A DNA stretch of 64,000 bases from Berberis thunbergii (taxonomy: Eukaryota; Streptophyta; Magnoliopsida; Ranunculales; Berberidaceae): positions 62,001 to 126,000 of the forward strand of contig QNQO01001852.1 in the NCBI GenBank assembly GCA_003290165.1, read 5' to 3'. Shown in pieces: positions 1-11,824 of this stretch. The notes beneath the pieces are model-generated. The model was given only the letters and a program-made list of their open reading frames with translations. It did not search any database and had not been told where the DNA came from. How positions within the stretch are numbered: position 1 is the stretch's first letter; each line of letters begins with the position of its first letter. The translations under genes were made by a program, and so were the position numbers.

Positions 1-960
1 TACAAAACAAAGTTGTCCTTAATTATTCTTGCTAGATTCCTATGCCTTTATAGGGTTGAACCAACCTTTGGTGCACCCACGAGAAGTACGTATAATGTAA
101 GCAAAATGAAATAGGTGTGCGTAAAATAACAATTCTACATCATAATGAAATGATTGTCCATATCAAAACTTATTATTGTTGTTGGTGTTGTTTCCGTGAT
201 TATAACTTCATTCCATATTGATGGTGCTTATACACACATGCAATACAATACACACGCAAATTGATCAAGTTTTGGTAAATGAAGTTGTTTAAATAATTAT
301 CAATCTATCCAAAGTGCTTTTAGTGTGTGCGTTATTGAGATTTCTTGGTATATCAACCAGTTTAGTGCGAAAACATGATTTATACTTTTGAACCAGTGAT
401 TCCATCTATCACAAGTCTACCATCGAATTGATACCCCCATTGACAAAACAAATTCCATTCGATTTAATCCATTTTGTGAGTTTAATCAATTTTTTCTCAA
501 CTAGATGCTCCCAATATGTTCCTTTCAATATGTAAAAACAAAACAAAAACAAAAATATCTTTGAACAAGGACACCCACTTGTTGTTCAAAGTATATATAT
601 TTCCACACATTATGTAATCTTCTTCAGGTTGTACTACTCTTTTATCCTATCCAGCTATATCCATCCCTATCTGCCCCCTCTCAACTTGCTCTGCTCCTCT
701 ACTGCTCCAAAAGATAGACATCTACCATCTTCTTTTTTTCTTTTTCTTTTTTTCACAAATTCTCTAAAAAAAATTTAGACATCCACGCAAAGAATTCAAG
801 AATCCAACGGTCCACAAACACCCATTCGCGGAAACACGGAGCCGCTCACACCCAGGACTTTGGAACCTAAAACCACACACAACCACTACCTTTTACTTTA
901 ACCATGGTTAAATTTTAACCCTATCCAACCCAACCCCCACTCTCCCCACTTGTCTTCCCT
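1..960. other. Upstream intergenic DNA of the LBD gene
   Basis: AT-rich DNA without a supportable coding region. From about 600 onward it becomes pyrimidine-rich (CT and poly-T tracts at 729-755), as is common just upstream of plant genes. No transposon ends or RNA gene were recognised. Confidence 0.5.
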
Positions 961-978
961 GTTACGCTTTTTCTACCT

Positions 979-989
979 TATATATATAT
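979..989 (+). promoter_or_regulatory. Probable TATA box of the LBD gene
   Basis: A run of alternating T and A (TATATATATAT) lies about 115 bases before the LBD start codon and is followed by a CT-rich stretch (about 990-1040) typical of a plant transcription start and leader. The position is plausible; function is inferred from sequence alone. Confidence 0.5.
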
Positions 990-1104
990 CCACACTCTCC
1001 ATCCCTCCCTCAACCTTCATTTCCTTCTCTCTTTTTTTTATTTTTGTTTGTGTTGGTTTGTATTTTCTTGTTGTAAAGCAAAACATAGAGTGAGAAATAC
1101 AAAA

Positions 1105-1873
1105 ATGAGTTGCAATGGATGTCGAGTGCTTCGAAAAGGATGTAGTGAGTCTTGCATTCTTCGACCATGTTTACAGTGGATCGAAAGCCCAGAAGCTCAA
1201 GGCCATGCAACTGTGTTTGTAGCAAAGTTCTTCGGCCGTGCTGGACTTATGTCGTTCATTTCTTCAGTACCTGAGAGCCAGAGACCTGGTAAGATCCATC
1301 TCCATCTCCAACTTTCTTTCTTAATTACTTTTTATTTAGATCTATTTAACAACAAGATGTTATGGTTGTATGCAATTGATCTAATTTTGCTATTTGGTTT
1401 CGATTCCAGCTTTGTTTAGGTCACTTTTGTTCGAAGCTTGTGGACGTACAGTAAATCCTGTTAATGGAGCAGTAGGGCTTCTATGGACAGGAAACTGGCA
1501 CATATGCCAGGCCGCTGTGGATACAGTTCTTCGCGGCCATAAATTACGGCCGATGACTGATGTGTTGGGTGGAATTCCTTTGCTAGAGTCTGATGATCAG
1601 TCGGAAGTTGATCTTGGATGTGGAGGTAGTGGAGGAAACCAAGTAATTTTATCTAAGCGAAAACCAATGACTAACGACAACTTGAACAGATTACAAGCAA
1701 CAGATCTTGATCTTTCTTTGACACCAAGAAAAGTGTTCAAGACCAGTGTAAAAGGAGTGCATGTGATAACTAGACCAACTACTCCGTCTATGAATTCAGA
1801 GGAATCGGTGACTACTAGCTTTGACGACAATGGTAATAGAATTAAATCTTGTTACGGAGAAAAGAAGCTTTGA
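1105..1873 (+). CDS. Class II LOB-domain (LBD37/38/39-like) transcription factor
   Basis: Two exons, 1105-1288 and 1410-1873 (GT at 1289, AG at 1408-1409), encode 215 residues. The N-terminus starts directly with the LOB zinc-binding block: Cys3, Cys6, Cys13 and Cys17 in C-x2-C-x6-C-x3-C spacing. A GAS block ([12 protein letters not shown]) follows, then the class II-type segment around [15 protein letters not shown] at about 90-104; the full leucine zipper of class I members is absent. The intron falls in the LOB domain after ESQRP, the usual place in this family. A C-terminal LDLSL at 161-165 fits an LxLxL EAR repression motif. In Arabidopsis the closest relatives, LBD37-39, are nuclear repressors of anthocyanin and nitrate-response genes; that role is inferred from family resemblance. 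The upstream in-frame part of the open frame before 1105 was ignored because the domain begins exactly at this Met. Confidence 0.92.
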
Positions 1874-4574
1874 ATCTGTTCGTTTAGACTGACTGGGAAA
1901 ATTTAATTTTCCTACGGAAATTAGAAAGTAATATATGAATCACTTACAAAGTACAACTCAGTTGTTGAATTCGTGTTTTGGTTTCCCCAATTTTTTTGGT
2001 ATTGAGTGGAAAATTTTTCCTCTGTAATTTACCGACACACGATTTCCTTTTTAAGAAAGATGAGTGTATCGGTGAAAAAAACTCACCCTATCTCTACGTT
2101 TCTCTGCAGTAAATATGAATAAAATATATTACTCTCTGTAATGTAATAACAATTTTTGTTATTTTAATATTGTTTCTTATTATTTGACGTTGTTTGTTAA
2201 TCTAAAATTACGAGCAAGCAATGTAAACTTACACAAAGATTAACATTGTGTCCAATTTAAAGCATCTAATATGACATGTGAAAATGCCCCAATTTGAGAG
2301 AGCCTAGATTACTAGTAAATTTTTTTTTTTTTAAGGATAGTGTCTCTACACTTTTACCTTTTTTATAATTAATGTTTGTAGTTGTGTTTTAAAGAGAATG
2401 ACTAAAAATGTAAAAGAGTTTAACCCTGACAAAAAAATGATTGACTGTCTAGACTTACTCGTGAAAATGATCATCACTATAATCCACAACTATTCGACTA
2501 GAGTATAGAATTTCGACTATTACATAGAGATTGTGTTATCGAGATTGCGATTCCAAATTTCCAATTATATCGTTTGTGATCGATATTGCGATTATTCTCA
2601 CTATCTTAAAGAAATGATTAATTTCATAAGCAATCTGATTTTAGCGGTGCTAGTGAAGGTTTGGGGTTGTGGATTTTATGCGGCTTTTGGAGGATGAAAA
2701 GAGTCATGGGGTGATAAGAGAAGAGAAGAGAAGTGAGGAATTTTTTTAATGAAAACCCATATAAAATTGTTCAGAGTGGAGGGAGGTAGACAAGGGGCAT
2801 GGAATCCACATCATACCTTCAATTATTTTAGTGTCCTTACAAAATACCTTCTACTTAATTTAATGGATAAAATAGAGGGATTATAAAAAAGAAAAAGAAA
2901 AAGAAAAAGGGTTTATTTTGATTTTAGTGTCCTTACAAAATATGACATTATGTAACGCTGCGGTTCAAGGAGAAGTGTGGTGTGGTAGAAAGGCACCTAG
3001 CTAAATTTAATTGATGTATAATTGTGGAAATTTTGTTGATATAAATATGTGATTGTGAGTACAACTGAAGATTCTTAAGTGTATTTAAATTCAGGTGATA
3101 CAAATTGTTACACATTGACTTCTCAAATCACGTACTAACACATCATAATGTATTCTAATACTTAACTAGCGAATTACAACTTGCAAACAAGAAAGTAGTG
3201 AGTCGGGAGATATGAGAGATCCTTTCGACTTCGTAAAGAGGTCTTTAATGAAAGTCCATACTTTGCAAGAAGTTCACAAGATTAGCATTATGATTGCCAA
3301 TAGTACATCAAAAGAATCTATAAATGGAGATTTAGTATTGACGATTTTACACTATGCTTGCCTTGTATGGCAGTCGCTCGTCCCTGACTAAACTACGGTT
3401 TGGTCTACTCTCTTGATTTTTTCTTTTTCCTTTTACGATTGGGTTAGTTCAATCTTTACTCACGCAATTATCACTATACACCCCCCATCAATTTTTACTA
3501 CTAGAACTGCACGTCGAAGATAAACTACAAAACTAAGTCAACATTGTTGACCTCACGAATCTCATATGTAATAGGGATTTGATTCAATTAAATATGAAAA
3601 TAGGAGCAAAATAAAATTAGTCATGAATTGCTAGAGTCAAAAAAAAAAAAAAAACACCACTACCTATCTATTCACATACAAAGCATCATCAAAGAATACA
3701 ATACATACAAAGTTCACTACTCGACTCATTTTAATCTATAAAGTTTGTTTGTTCTATAAATATTATAATAACTAATGAAGTACTAGCTCAGTCCGTAAAC
3801 TTGTAATGAATGGTATCACAAGTCCCGCTAGCGACATTAAGATGCCGCATTTAAGGTTGTTGGGTCCTACGGAACATTCTCTCTTTCTCTCCATCATCCA
3901 TTTGACACAACATTCTTTGTCGATCCATTGATTAGACCTCTCTTTTTTTCTTGGCCGTCCCTCTCTACATCTCACTTTCTTTCTCTTTTTTGCTCCTTCA
4001 CATTCACAGAATCATTTTTTTTCTTTTTTCTTTTTAATTTCTTCTCTCCATACAACCCCGATTTTTTTCCGCATTTAATTGAAAGGTGAAAACACAAGAA
4101 AGAGATGTATTAATGGGTCCCTTTTATCTTGTATTGTATTCTGGGTCTCTGTTGATGTGATGACCATAGCTATCTATCTACACGTTGTAGTAGTCAAGTG
4201 GGTGCTTGGTGGTGTTGTACAAACTCTGGTAAAACTAGCAAGCTAAGATAGCCCATAGGTTTACACTTTTACTGCAAGGCAGTGATGGATGGAGAGACAA
4301 GATCAGAGAGTTGTTTGATTGTGAAAGATTTGAAATCTTAAGTATAGTAAATGCCTGCTTGGTTGTTGATCCATGCTCATGATCATGATCAGGTTTTTGC
4401 AATTTGGAACACCCCATCTCGAGTAATAGTTGCAGGTCCATTTTGGAGTTGTGCCAGGTTAAGAGGACCCAATGGCCTCATTTCCCATGATTAGATTTGG
4501 GTTTTTAACATTTTTATTTCATTTATAGATAATGTTTGTTTTAAAGAGAATTGATAAAAGTATAAAAACACCAA
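1874..4574. other. Intergenic DNA between LBD and the first foldback element
   Basis: Holds the LBD 3' region and AT-rich DNA with poly-A/T runs (for example 3639-3654) and a short GAAAAA repeat near 2889-2910. Small open frames near 3772-3975 and 4235-4441 show no recognisable domain, have no supporting splice context and look random. No gene is called. Confidence 0.5.
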
Positions 4575-4903
4575 GAGTGTGTTTGGTTGCATGAAATCCT
4601 ATGTCATGAAAATTCATGAGGAGACCACTATATTTTAGGCTAAATTGATATATCACTCCACATTTACCATTTGACCACCATTTGAATTTGTCATCAATGG
4701 TGGGAATGAAAGTCCCATAAACATGAGAATCTCACTCCTTGGTCCCCCAAGGCATGTGATTCACATGTTCATGGGACTTTCGTTTCCACCATTGATCACA
4801 AAATCAAATGATGGATGTGGAGTGATATATCAATTTAGCCTAAAATATAGTGGTCCCCTCATAAATTCCCATGACATAGAATTCCATGCAACCAAACACA
4901 CCC
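4575..4903. mobile_element. Tourist-like (PIF/Harbinger) foldback MITE
   Basis: A 329-bp foldback. The left end GAGTGTGTTTGGTTGCATG is the inverse of the right end CATGCAACCAAACACACCC apart from one base. The two halves stay complementary far inward (ATGGGACTTTC, ATCAATTTAGCCTAAAATATAGTGG and others), so nearly the whole element can form a hairpin. The flanks are CAA and TAA, a decayed form of the 3-bp TAA target duplication seen at the related copies 58160-58732 and 21461-22658. It has no coding capacity. Confidence 0.85.
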
Positions 4904-5400
4904 TAAGTTTAACTAAAAAATAGCTTTAAAGCTTGAGTGTCTAGACAAACTCGGCTTCATTAATATATATAATTCAAAAGTAAGTCCAGCTAGCCTTGTT
5001 TGGTAGCAAATTTTTTTTTTTTTTTTTTTGTGTTTTTACATTATTTACTCATTCTATTTAAAATATAATCACAAACACTATCTATAAATATGATAAAATG
5101 TAAAATATACATAAAAAAAAAAAAAAAAAACTTACAAACAAGACGAACTAGAATTGTTGATAATTCAAAGAAAATTACATGATGTACCTTTGAGGCCACG
5201 CCAAGAATTTTTTTTTAAGGAGTTTAAGGTACACATGGGTAAGAGGAGGAAGAGGAATCAAATTGGTAAAAAAGTGAGACATGTTGGGAAAGTAGAGGAG
5301 GTGATCAAGAGAGGCAGTGAGGCACAAATCACCACCACAGTTTGTCTTCTTTACACAATAGTTAATTTATTGTATAAACAACAATACAATGCAATGCAAT

Positions 5401-5460
5401 ATTTTTTTTTTTTTTTTTTTTTTTCAAACACGAAGAGGTTTATTAATGAAAGAAAGGGAA
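5401..5460 (-). repeat. Poly(A) tail of a minus-strand retroposon
   Basis: A run of about 24 T on the plus strand is followed by TTTATTAAT, which on the minus strand reads as an AATAAA signal about 20 bases before a long poly(A). This is the 3' end of an inserted polyadenylated RNA, a LINE tail or processed transcript. The body (roughly 5460-5930) was not identified. Confidence 0.45.
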
Positions 5461-6637
5461 ACAAATTACAAAGAGAAGTATTCTTATATCAAGGAATGTC
5501 AAGCCTATGAAAGTGTCAAAACCCAACTCCCTAAACAAATTACATGCCGTACCCATCCTCCACAGCAATTCTCTAATCTCGATAAAGATAGAATGCTCTG
5601 ATGGCTGACCAAGACAATGCAATATCATACATTGAACTTGGAAGATGGCTGACCAAGACAAAGCTTCCAACCTTATTGGTGGAAGAGAAATAGAGATTAT
5701 TCCACTTCTGGATAGTAATCTACCCATTCCACATTTTTCTATTGGACTTGAAGTCTTCCATTATTTCTTCTTCATTTGTTGCAAGAACAATTCATGCTAT
5801 TATATCTTTCTTCTTCTAGAGATATGGAGGGAGGGTCACTTGATGTTGGGTTAATAACATTGGAGTTTATCACTTCAGAATAATATATGAATCTGTCCCT
5901 ATTGGATTGCATATCATGACAAGTATTACGAGTGGTCCAAACTTGCACTAAAATGGATAATTGGTGTGTGAGAAATGATAATTTGATCATCCCTCTTATA
6001 AAAACTCATCTTAATTTAGAATTTGATGGGACTTAAACCTACACTAATCCATCAACAAATCAGCCAATCCAATGAATCCACGCGGCCATCTTCCAAGAAT
6101 GTTTCTAGAGTTGGGGCAAGACAGCAACAAAATATAAACCCAAATGCATTTGTGTGATCTTTGTACTATCTGTACAACTAAAAAACTTAATGATATTAAA
6201 GAAGGCTAATCTAACATATATCAAAAATAAAAATTCGGAGTTCATGGATTGGTGAAGTGGACTTCGAGCTTTCTAGTGCTTGCAATGAATGAATAATTTG
6301 AGGAGAGGCTAAAAAAATAAAATATAATACAAGTAGAAGTAGACACAACTATCTCAACATTCAATTCTCCAACCAAATTTATCCTTTACTTTCTTTATAG
6401 CAATATGTTAATTAGGGTGTATCACTCAAAATCTCTCTAAAAAAAAACTTTATATTTTATAAGAAAAGTGCAATGATGGGTGTTATAGAACAAGTTGTAG
6501 GAACAACTCAACTCAAACCATCATATAGTTTATTGGATTAATTGAGATGAATGATGGGATTTGAATAGGGAAACAACTTGGTGATTTGTCTGAGCTTTAG
6601 CATAGATTATATAAACAAAACCATATAATTGCTTTAA

Positions 6638-6775
6638 GTTTTTTTTTTTTTAAAGTGAGCAGGGTTTTCAAGGATCCCATAACCTATCAACAACACTACC
6701 TACTAGATCAACAACCATAAGAATGAAATCATGCCGTTGGTGGGACTCGAAATAACATCATTCTTTCTTTAAGGT
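6638..6775 (-). repeat. Truncated tRNA-derived SINE copy
   Basis: Starts with a poly-T run (a poly-A tail on the minus strand) followed by GGATCCCATAACCTATCAA, a block shared with copies at 26686-26765 and 39225-39391. A mutated B box (TTCGAGTCCCACC on the minus strand) remains. Confidence 0.6.
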
Positions 6776-7677
6776 TAACTAGGTTGATATCCTTTCTTGC
6801 ACCTATTCTATCATGTTAATGACCCCTCATTTGATTAATAAATGCAACTTGGGAATTAGGGTTTTATGTTGAGACTAGATGCCGATGATCTTACTTTTTC
6901 TCCTCTATTAAGAATTGGTTTTGGATTAGCTTTTACGGATTCGAATACATGTTATGCTGGTTATTGGCTTATTGCTGGGTTTCATTTACTTTAATATGTA
7001 TTATCTACAACATGAACTTTCTGACTCTCCAATCCAGTGGGAATCTACACCATTGTCATCGTCATCTTCATCATATTCTATTAAATTTTTAGGCCATACT
7101 GGCCTGGATTATCTTCCATTATCAGTATTTCAGATCAAATTATATGCTTTTGATGAGGTGTTATATGTAATAATTTACTAGGAAAGTTTGTACCAATTAT
7201 GATGAAGAATTGCTCCAAGGTAGTCTCCTCATATTGTAGAGATTCGGTCGGTCAATATATTAAAGGCGAGCAAGGTTTTTAATGGATTCGTAAACTCATG
7301 TATACACTTGCCACTGGTGAGAGACTTGAATCTCCTATAATCCCAGTCAAAGCAAGGGACTTCTTTAAGCACATAGAATAAGATTAATTAGGGGAGTGTC
7401 ATAAACCATGCTACTAAATCCAGGATCCTTATACATATCAATTTTCCACCGAAAGAACCAGTGGTTTGCTTCTTTCAAAATTCTTTCAAATGTGCATGAA
7501 TGAAGAATCAAATGATATCAGTCAAAGAAAGTGTCTAGCACATAACTCAATAGCATATGATGCATTGTGTATGCTTGAGCACCCTAATAATTACATGTTT
7601 TCAAGTGAATCATCTAATCTCATCTTACATGGGTTAATATTGCAAAGGTAGTGTCTTTTCTTCACTCCCCATTACAC

Positions 7678-7795
7678 TTTTTTTTTTTTTTTTAATCCCT
7701 TAACCCCTCCCTCCTCAAATTTCGCTGACAGAGTTTGAACTCCTATGATTTTATCTATCACAAGCAATATCACTGAGCTAGTACTCTATTGGCTA
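7678..7795 (-). repeat. SINE-like repeat (second family)
   Basis: A poly-T run and AATCCCTTAAC lead into a segment with a tRNA-like B-box remnant (AGTTTGAACTCC) and GAGCTAGTACTCTATTGGCTA at the far end. The same layout recurs at 31585-31705, which marks it as a dispersed short retroposon on the minus strand. Confidence 0.5.
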
Positions 7796-7985
7796 CTCCT
7801 CATTACACTATCTTCTCGTTGATTTACATAGTTTTTTTTCTAGTTGGTATGATTATGACTATGTTCCTTAATATTTGCATGTCTCTAAATTAGGGGAACT
7901 GCTTCATTTTCCCTTTCTCATATAAATTATTATATCAGAATTACTTTAGTCGCAAAGATATACTAAATCGAATTTCCTCCAATTT

Positions 7986-8171
7986 TGTTAAAGAAAGAAA
8001 ATCTACTTATGTTACAGAATAGGAAAGTCAGTATAGAATATGTTAGAAAAGTCATAATAGAATAAAAAGTCTTAGGTTTTTTATCTCCACAAGGTTAGGC
8101 CAGAGTTAACTTTATAAGCTTGTATTCAATCAATGAATAAACACAATAATATTTCAATACAATTCTTTACA
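7986..8171 (+). repeat. 5' LTR
   Basis: Direct repeat matching 9636-9821. It begins TGTTAAAG, ends TTTACA, and carries a polyadenylation-type AATAAACACAATAAT region near its 3' end. Confidence 0.85.
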
Positions 8172-8183
8172 TGGCATCAGAGC
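8172..8183 (+). promoter_or_regulatory. Primer-binding site for initiator tRNA-Met
   Basis: TGGCATCAGAGC differs by one base from the canonical plant LTR-element site TGGTATCAGAGC and abuts the LTR end. Confidence 0.8.
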
Positions 8184-8427
8184 AAATTTTTTGGTGACCT
8201 AAGACTCCGGGGTTTCAAGCTCTTCCCCGCCTCCGATGACCACACTATACGCAAGAGGCGGGAAAGGGAGGACAGTAGCAGCAACATCCTTAAGAACAAC
8301 AAGTTCAATTATCATAAACCGTTCATGCAGCCACAACACACAAACACTGCAACAATAATCTCGATCAGCGTCCTTCATCACCGTTGAACATCAAACTCAG
8401 CGACCATCATCACCATCTTTGCATCAA

Positions 8428-8665
8428 CAAGTGAAGAAGCAGGTTGATTACATTCTAGGTGACAATCATGGTGGGCTATGGAAAAAAAATACCTGCAACG
8501 GATCCACCATCGTGGCTCATCGCTACCATCAGTCAAAGATCACCCCAAATTTATCGCGTGCGAGGATGGTTCAATTTACTTCAACTCGTCCAACCCTAAC
8601 CCCAATCCTCTAATTGGTGCTGTGATCGGCGGCCTAGGGGAAGACGATGTCTATGGAGATGAGAC
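8428..8665 (+). pseudogene. Captured GH9 endo-beta-1,4-glucanase fragment
   Basis: Translation gives pieces of the C-terminal part of a glycosyl hydrolase family 9 cellulase: [11 protein letters not shown] at about 8431-8463, then in another frame [19 protein letters not shown], then [15 protein letters not shown] with a GEDDVYGDE ending. In the family the Arg-His-His block (RIHHRGSS) and the DDxxGDE-type segment lie in the catalytic domain. Between the first and second pieces a short family segment is missing, and an extra A in the poly-A run at about 8479-8486 breaks the frame. Homology stops at about 8665. The piece has no intron and lies wholly between the LTRs, so it was carried by the retroelement. 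It cannot make an active enzyme because the N-terminal catalytic part is missing. Confidence 0.8.
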
Positions 8666-9635
8666 CAAGCTGATTTTCGACCGGTTGGATTTCCCTTCGC
8701 TTTCAATAACGGTGACGAGATTGACAAAGAAGGAGAAGCCCCAAAACAATGTCTCTTTCATCAAGCAGATGATCGAGCATACAATCTTTCATCAAGAGGG
8801 TCAAACAAGAAGAAGTGGAAGTCAAAGCAGCTAGATCTTTGCAACGACCGTCCCTTGCAACAGTCATTGGAACCACTGATCCATCATAGATCTTGCATCT
8901 CCATCCTCTTGAACCGAAAGCCAAAGAGGAAAAGAAAAAGAAGGAGCAAGAAGAGAAAGGCCTGATTTTCTCTTTACCCACATCGCAACCACTCTCAACC
9001 ACTGTGTGTTCCTCCACACGTCCTCAACCACCGTGTGAATCCTCCACACATCCTCAACCACCGCAACAACAAAACACAACACGGAGGATGAAACGTGAAG
9101 GGAGAGGAAGAAAAGAGGGAAAACTGATATTGATTTTTTTGCTATTTGCACTCCACTCCACTCCTTTACTTAGTACCACCACAAGTATAAAAAAGTTTTC
9201 AACACAACAAAAAATAGCAGCAACGTCTCTCTCTGGCGCACACGACAACAGCATCCAGACAAATGTAGACCACACGATCTTTCACTCTTCTCTTTCTCCC
9301 TGTCACAAGTTCGATTACACAACAAGGAAGAAACGAATAAGAAGAAGAAACGGAGGGAAAATAAAGAAATTTGAATATCTTTCACTCCGCTATTCATACC
9401 CACCATATTTGGTCAGTACCAGAATCTGTGTTTACTCGAATTGAGCAATACCAAGACTCGAATTGAGTCATGATTTCTTTATACAGGAATCATCCAGAAT
9501 TCAACAATTATGATGTCTCGAGTCGCATCATTAGCAGCTTCACTCGACAGTCATGATTTCTTCACCAAATTTGACTTCAAAGTTTCCTCAAACTGCACAT
9601 TTCGTCTGCATCTACATGTCCAGCTTGCGGGGAAG

Positions 9636-9821
9636 TATTGAAGAAAGAAAGTCTACCTATGTTACAGAATAGGAAAGTCAGTATAAAATATGTTAGAAAA
9701 GTCAGAATAGAATAAAAAACCTTAGGTTTCTTATCTCCACAAGGTTAAATCAGAGTTAGCTTTATAAGCTTGTATTCAGTCAATGAATAAACACGATAAT
9801 ATTTCAATACAATTCTTTACA
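9636..9821 (+). repeat. 3' LTR
   Basis: Second copy of the 186-bp repeat, preceded by the polypurine tract GCGGGGAAG. It has the same length as the 5' LTR, with substitutions only. Confidence 0.85.
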
Positions 9822-11824
9822 AATCCGTGTTTATACATTTCACCGGAGTGGGTTTATCTAGACTTGATCCAATCTAAAACTCTAACACTAAGGCCAAATC
9901 CGAAAGCAAATACGTGTCGCCGGTACTTGCCCAATATGCGACGAAACATTAAGCATAGCAATGACAAATAAAACCTATATGTTCATCAGAAGAAGGAAAA
10001 GAAAAAAAGAAAAAGAAAAGGAGAACTATTAATTCCAGTACACAATATTGTCTAAGCATCCCAGTCTAAATTACTGTTAGCTAGAATGCTCTTTAAAAAA
10101 TTAAAAATTAAAAATCGGCATATTTGATATAGGGTTTGGACATGCATGCAAGGTATGGAGCTCACATGACACACCAATGGTGGTGTAACCTCTCTTCTAT
10201 CCCTCACTGAACAACCGAAATAATTGACCAATTTCAAGAAGAATGTCTTTTGGCATGTGACATATACAATATGCTCCCTTCTGGATGAGATAAGTGCCAA
10301 CATGTGCATCTTTGGGACACTAGTGATGTTTCCCAACACAGAGTCATTTGGTTTGGTTTGGTGTGCCCCCGTTCCCCCACTCTGTGATCTATAATCTTTA
10401 AGATTCTCATTTATCCATTATGTTTAGTGTTTCATTTACTTAACCATTATTATAATTATTGTTTTACTTCAGATTAGACTTAGAACAGCATCTCAAATGG
10501 AGAGCTCAGCTTGAAGCTTTAAAAGGTGGATAATTTCATATGAGAGTGGATATACACTGTAACAGCTTTGTGTGAGTGGGTTTTGAGGTTGATGGGCTAC
10601 CATGTGCATGAAGTCATTACATAATGGTATCAGAGCTAAACTCAGTCGAAAGTGTGCCAATATTGACGTTGAGCCCCAAGAAAGTAGATTGTAACAACAT
10701 TGTGTGGACAGGCTACCATGTGGATCGGATCGTTACATACTCCAATCAATCATTCAGCAAAATCTCATAAAAATGAATCAAAAGTAGTTTTTTTTAGGGA
10801 GTGAAGGGGGGCAGGGGTGTTAACCAGTTTTATACTACTTGAAATTTTGAATAGTCTTTTGAACTAGACATGCATAACTGTTCTGCGTGCTCAAACTCTT
10901 TTGATTGTCTTGCCCCACTGTAATCCACTTGGCTCATATCTTTTTCTGGCAATGATTTGAGCTGAAAGTTCAAACCAATTGAGCTTTAGGTTTTTCATTG
11001 AAGAATGAAAATTCAATCTTAAAGTTCAAATAATTATCATATTTGAAGCTTGCCCATTGGAGATGTTTTAACTCAATCCTCCAAACATGTTTTGGCAGGG
11101 TTGTAATCATCGGATCGATGAGCACTAACTGGACAGGACAAGACTATTGCATCGCCCTTAATACCATTTGGTTACTTTTGTAAATTGAGCTTCATCAATC
11201 TATCTTGATAGACCTATTTATGAAGGCAAGAAAAAGTTCATATTCCTGATCTCAGGCTCATCTCATTGTGCTTTCCATTACCTAAGTTGTGATGTCCAAC
11301 ATTCACTTGTAATTAACAGGAAAAGTACAGGCAAAACGAAAAATATAAGCGAGAAAGAAATATTTCAGCTAATTGCTACCAAACACAAGTAAAAACTGGA
11401 AACATCATTACATATATATATACACCAGCTTCACTTTCACCTATAGAAGAAAGGTACCTGTATACAGCTAATATGAATTCGTGAAACGAAAAAAAAAGGT
11501 TATTTTGCTGGAACCCTGTGCATACAAAAATACATTTTTTGAGCAAACCTCCGTGGTTTCTTAGAACCAAACGACACTCCGCTATTTCACACCACAATCA
11601 GAGATTCCATACTTTCTTATTGCCTCCAAACTGCCTCCAGGTGAAAATGGGGAGGTTTAAATGTGAGGTTAGCGTAGGTAGTCAAAATGATGTCAGATCT
11701 ACAATTGTGTTGTCAGGCTGTTGTTTTCGGTACCCGTTTTACTTGTAATATATGTGTTCTCAGGCTACAATCCCTCACCTGTTTTAACAAGTTCTATTAT
11801 CAGTTTGAGGTCGTGTAAATAGTC
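9822..11824. other. Intergenic DNA between the LTR element and the QWRF 3' end
   Basis: Mostly unassigned. The stretch 11300-11824 is downstream of the QWRF stop and may be its 3' UTR. A poorly preserved extra exon is conceivable here but could not be joined in frame. Confidence 0.4.
10555..10745 (+). repeat. LTR-retrotransposon remnant with tRNA-Met primer site
   Basis: TGGTATCAGAGC at about 10626-10637, an exact primer-binding site for initiator tRNA-Met, follows a TGTAACA...CATTACA block. A second diverged copy of that block lies at about 10690-10738. No coding part remains. Confidence 0.4.

Larger units (their letters stand above)
4907..7985. other. Intergenic DNA with retroposon debris
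   Basis: No supportable gene. Contains long poly-T/poly-A runs (5009-5029, 5109-5129, 5401-5424), SINE pieces listed separately, and a short direct repeat (ATGGCTGACCAAGACAA at about 5600 and 5645). Open frames here are short and carry no known domain. Confidence 0.5.
7986..9821 (+). mobile_element. Non-autonomous Copia-type LTR retrotransposon carrying host DNA
   Basis: The 1836-bp element is bounded by two 186-bp direct repeats (7986-8171 and 9636-9821) with about a dozen differences by eye. The left repeat is followed without gap by TGGCATCAGAGC (8172-8183), an 11/12 match to the primer-binding site for initiator tRNA-Met. The right repeat is preceded by the purine tract GCGGGGAAG (ending at 9635). 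The LTRs start with TG (TA in the right copy) and end in CA. Flanking 5-mers are AATTT and AATCC, so the target duplication is not perfect. The interior has no gag, protease, reverse transcriptase or integrase, so it depends on another element for movement. Instead it contains a GH9 endoglucanase fragment at 8428-8665. Confidence 0.88.

Noticed and set aside
5443..5727. 94-codon minus-strand frame next to a poly(A) tail
   Set aside because: Considered as a LINE polyprotein end, but no reverse transcriptase motif could be recognised, so only the tail was annotated.
8893..9444. 183-codon open frame inside the LTR element
   Set aside because: Low-complexity, Ser/Thr/Lys-rich, no gag or other domain; overlapping frames on the other strand are equally long.
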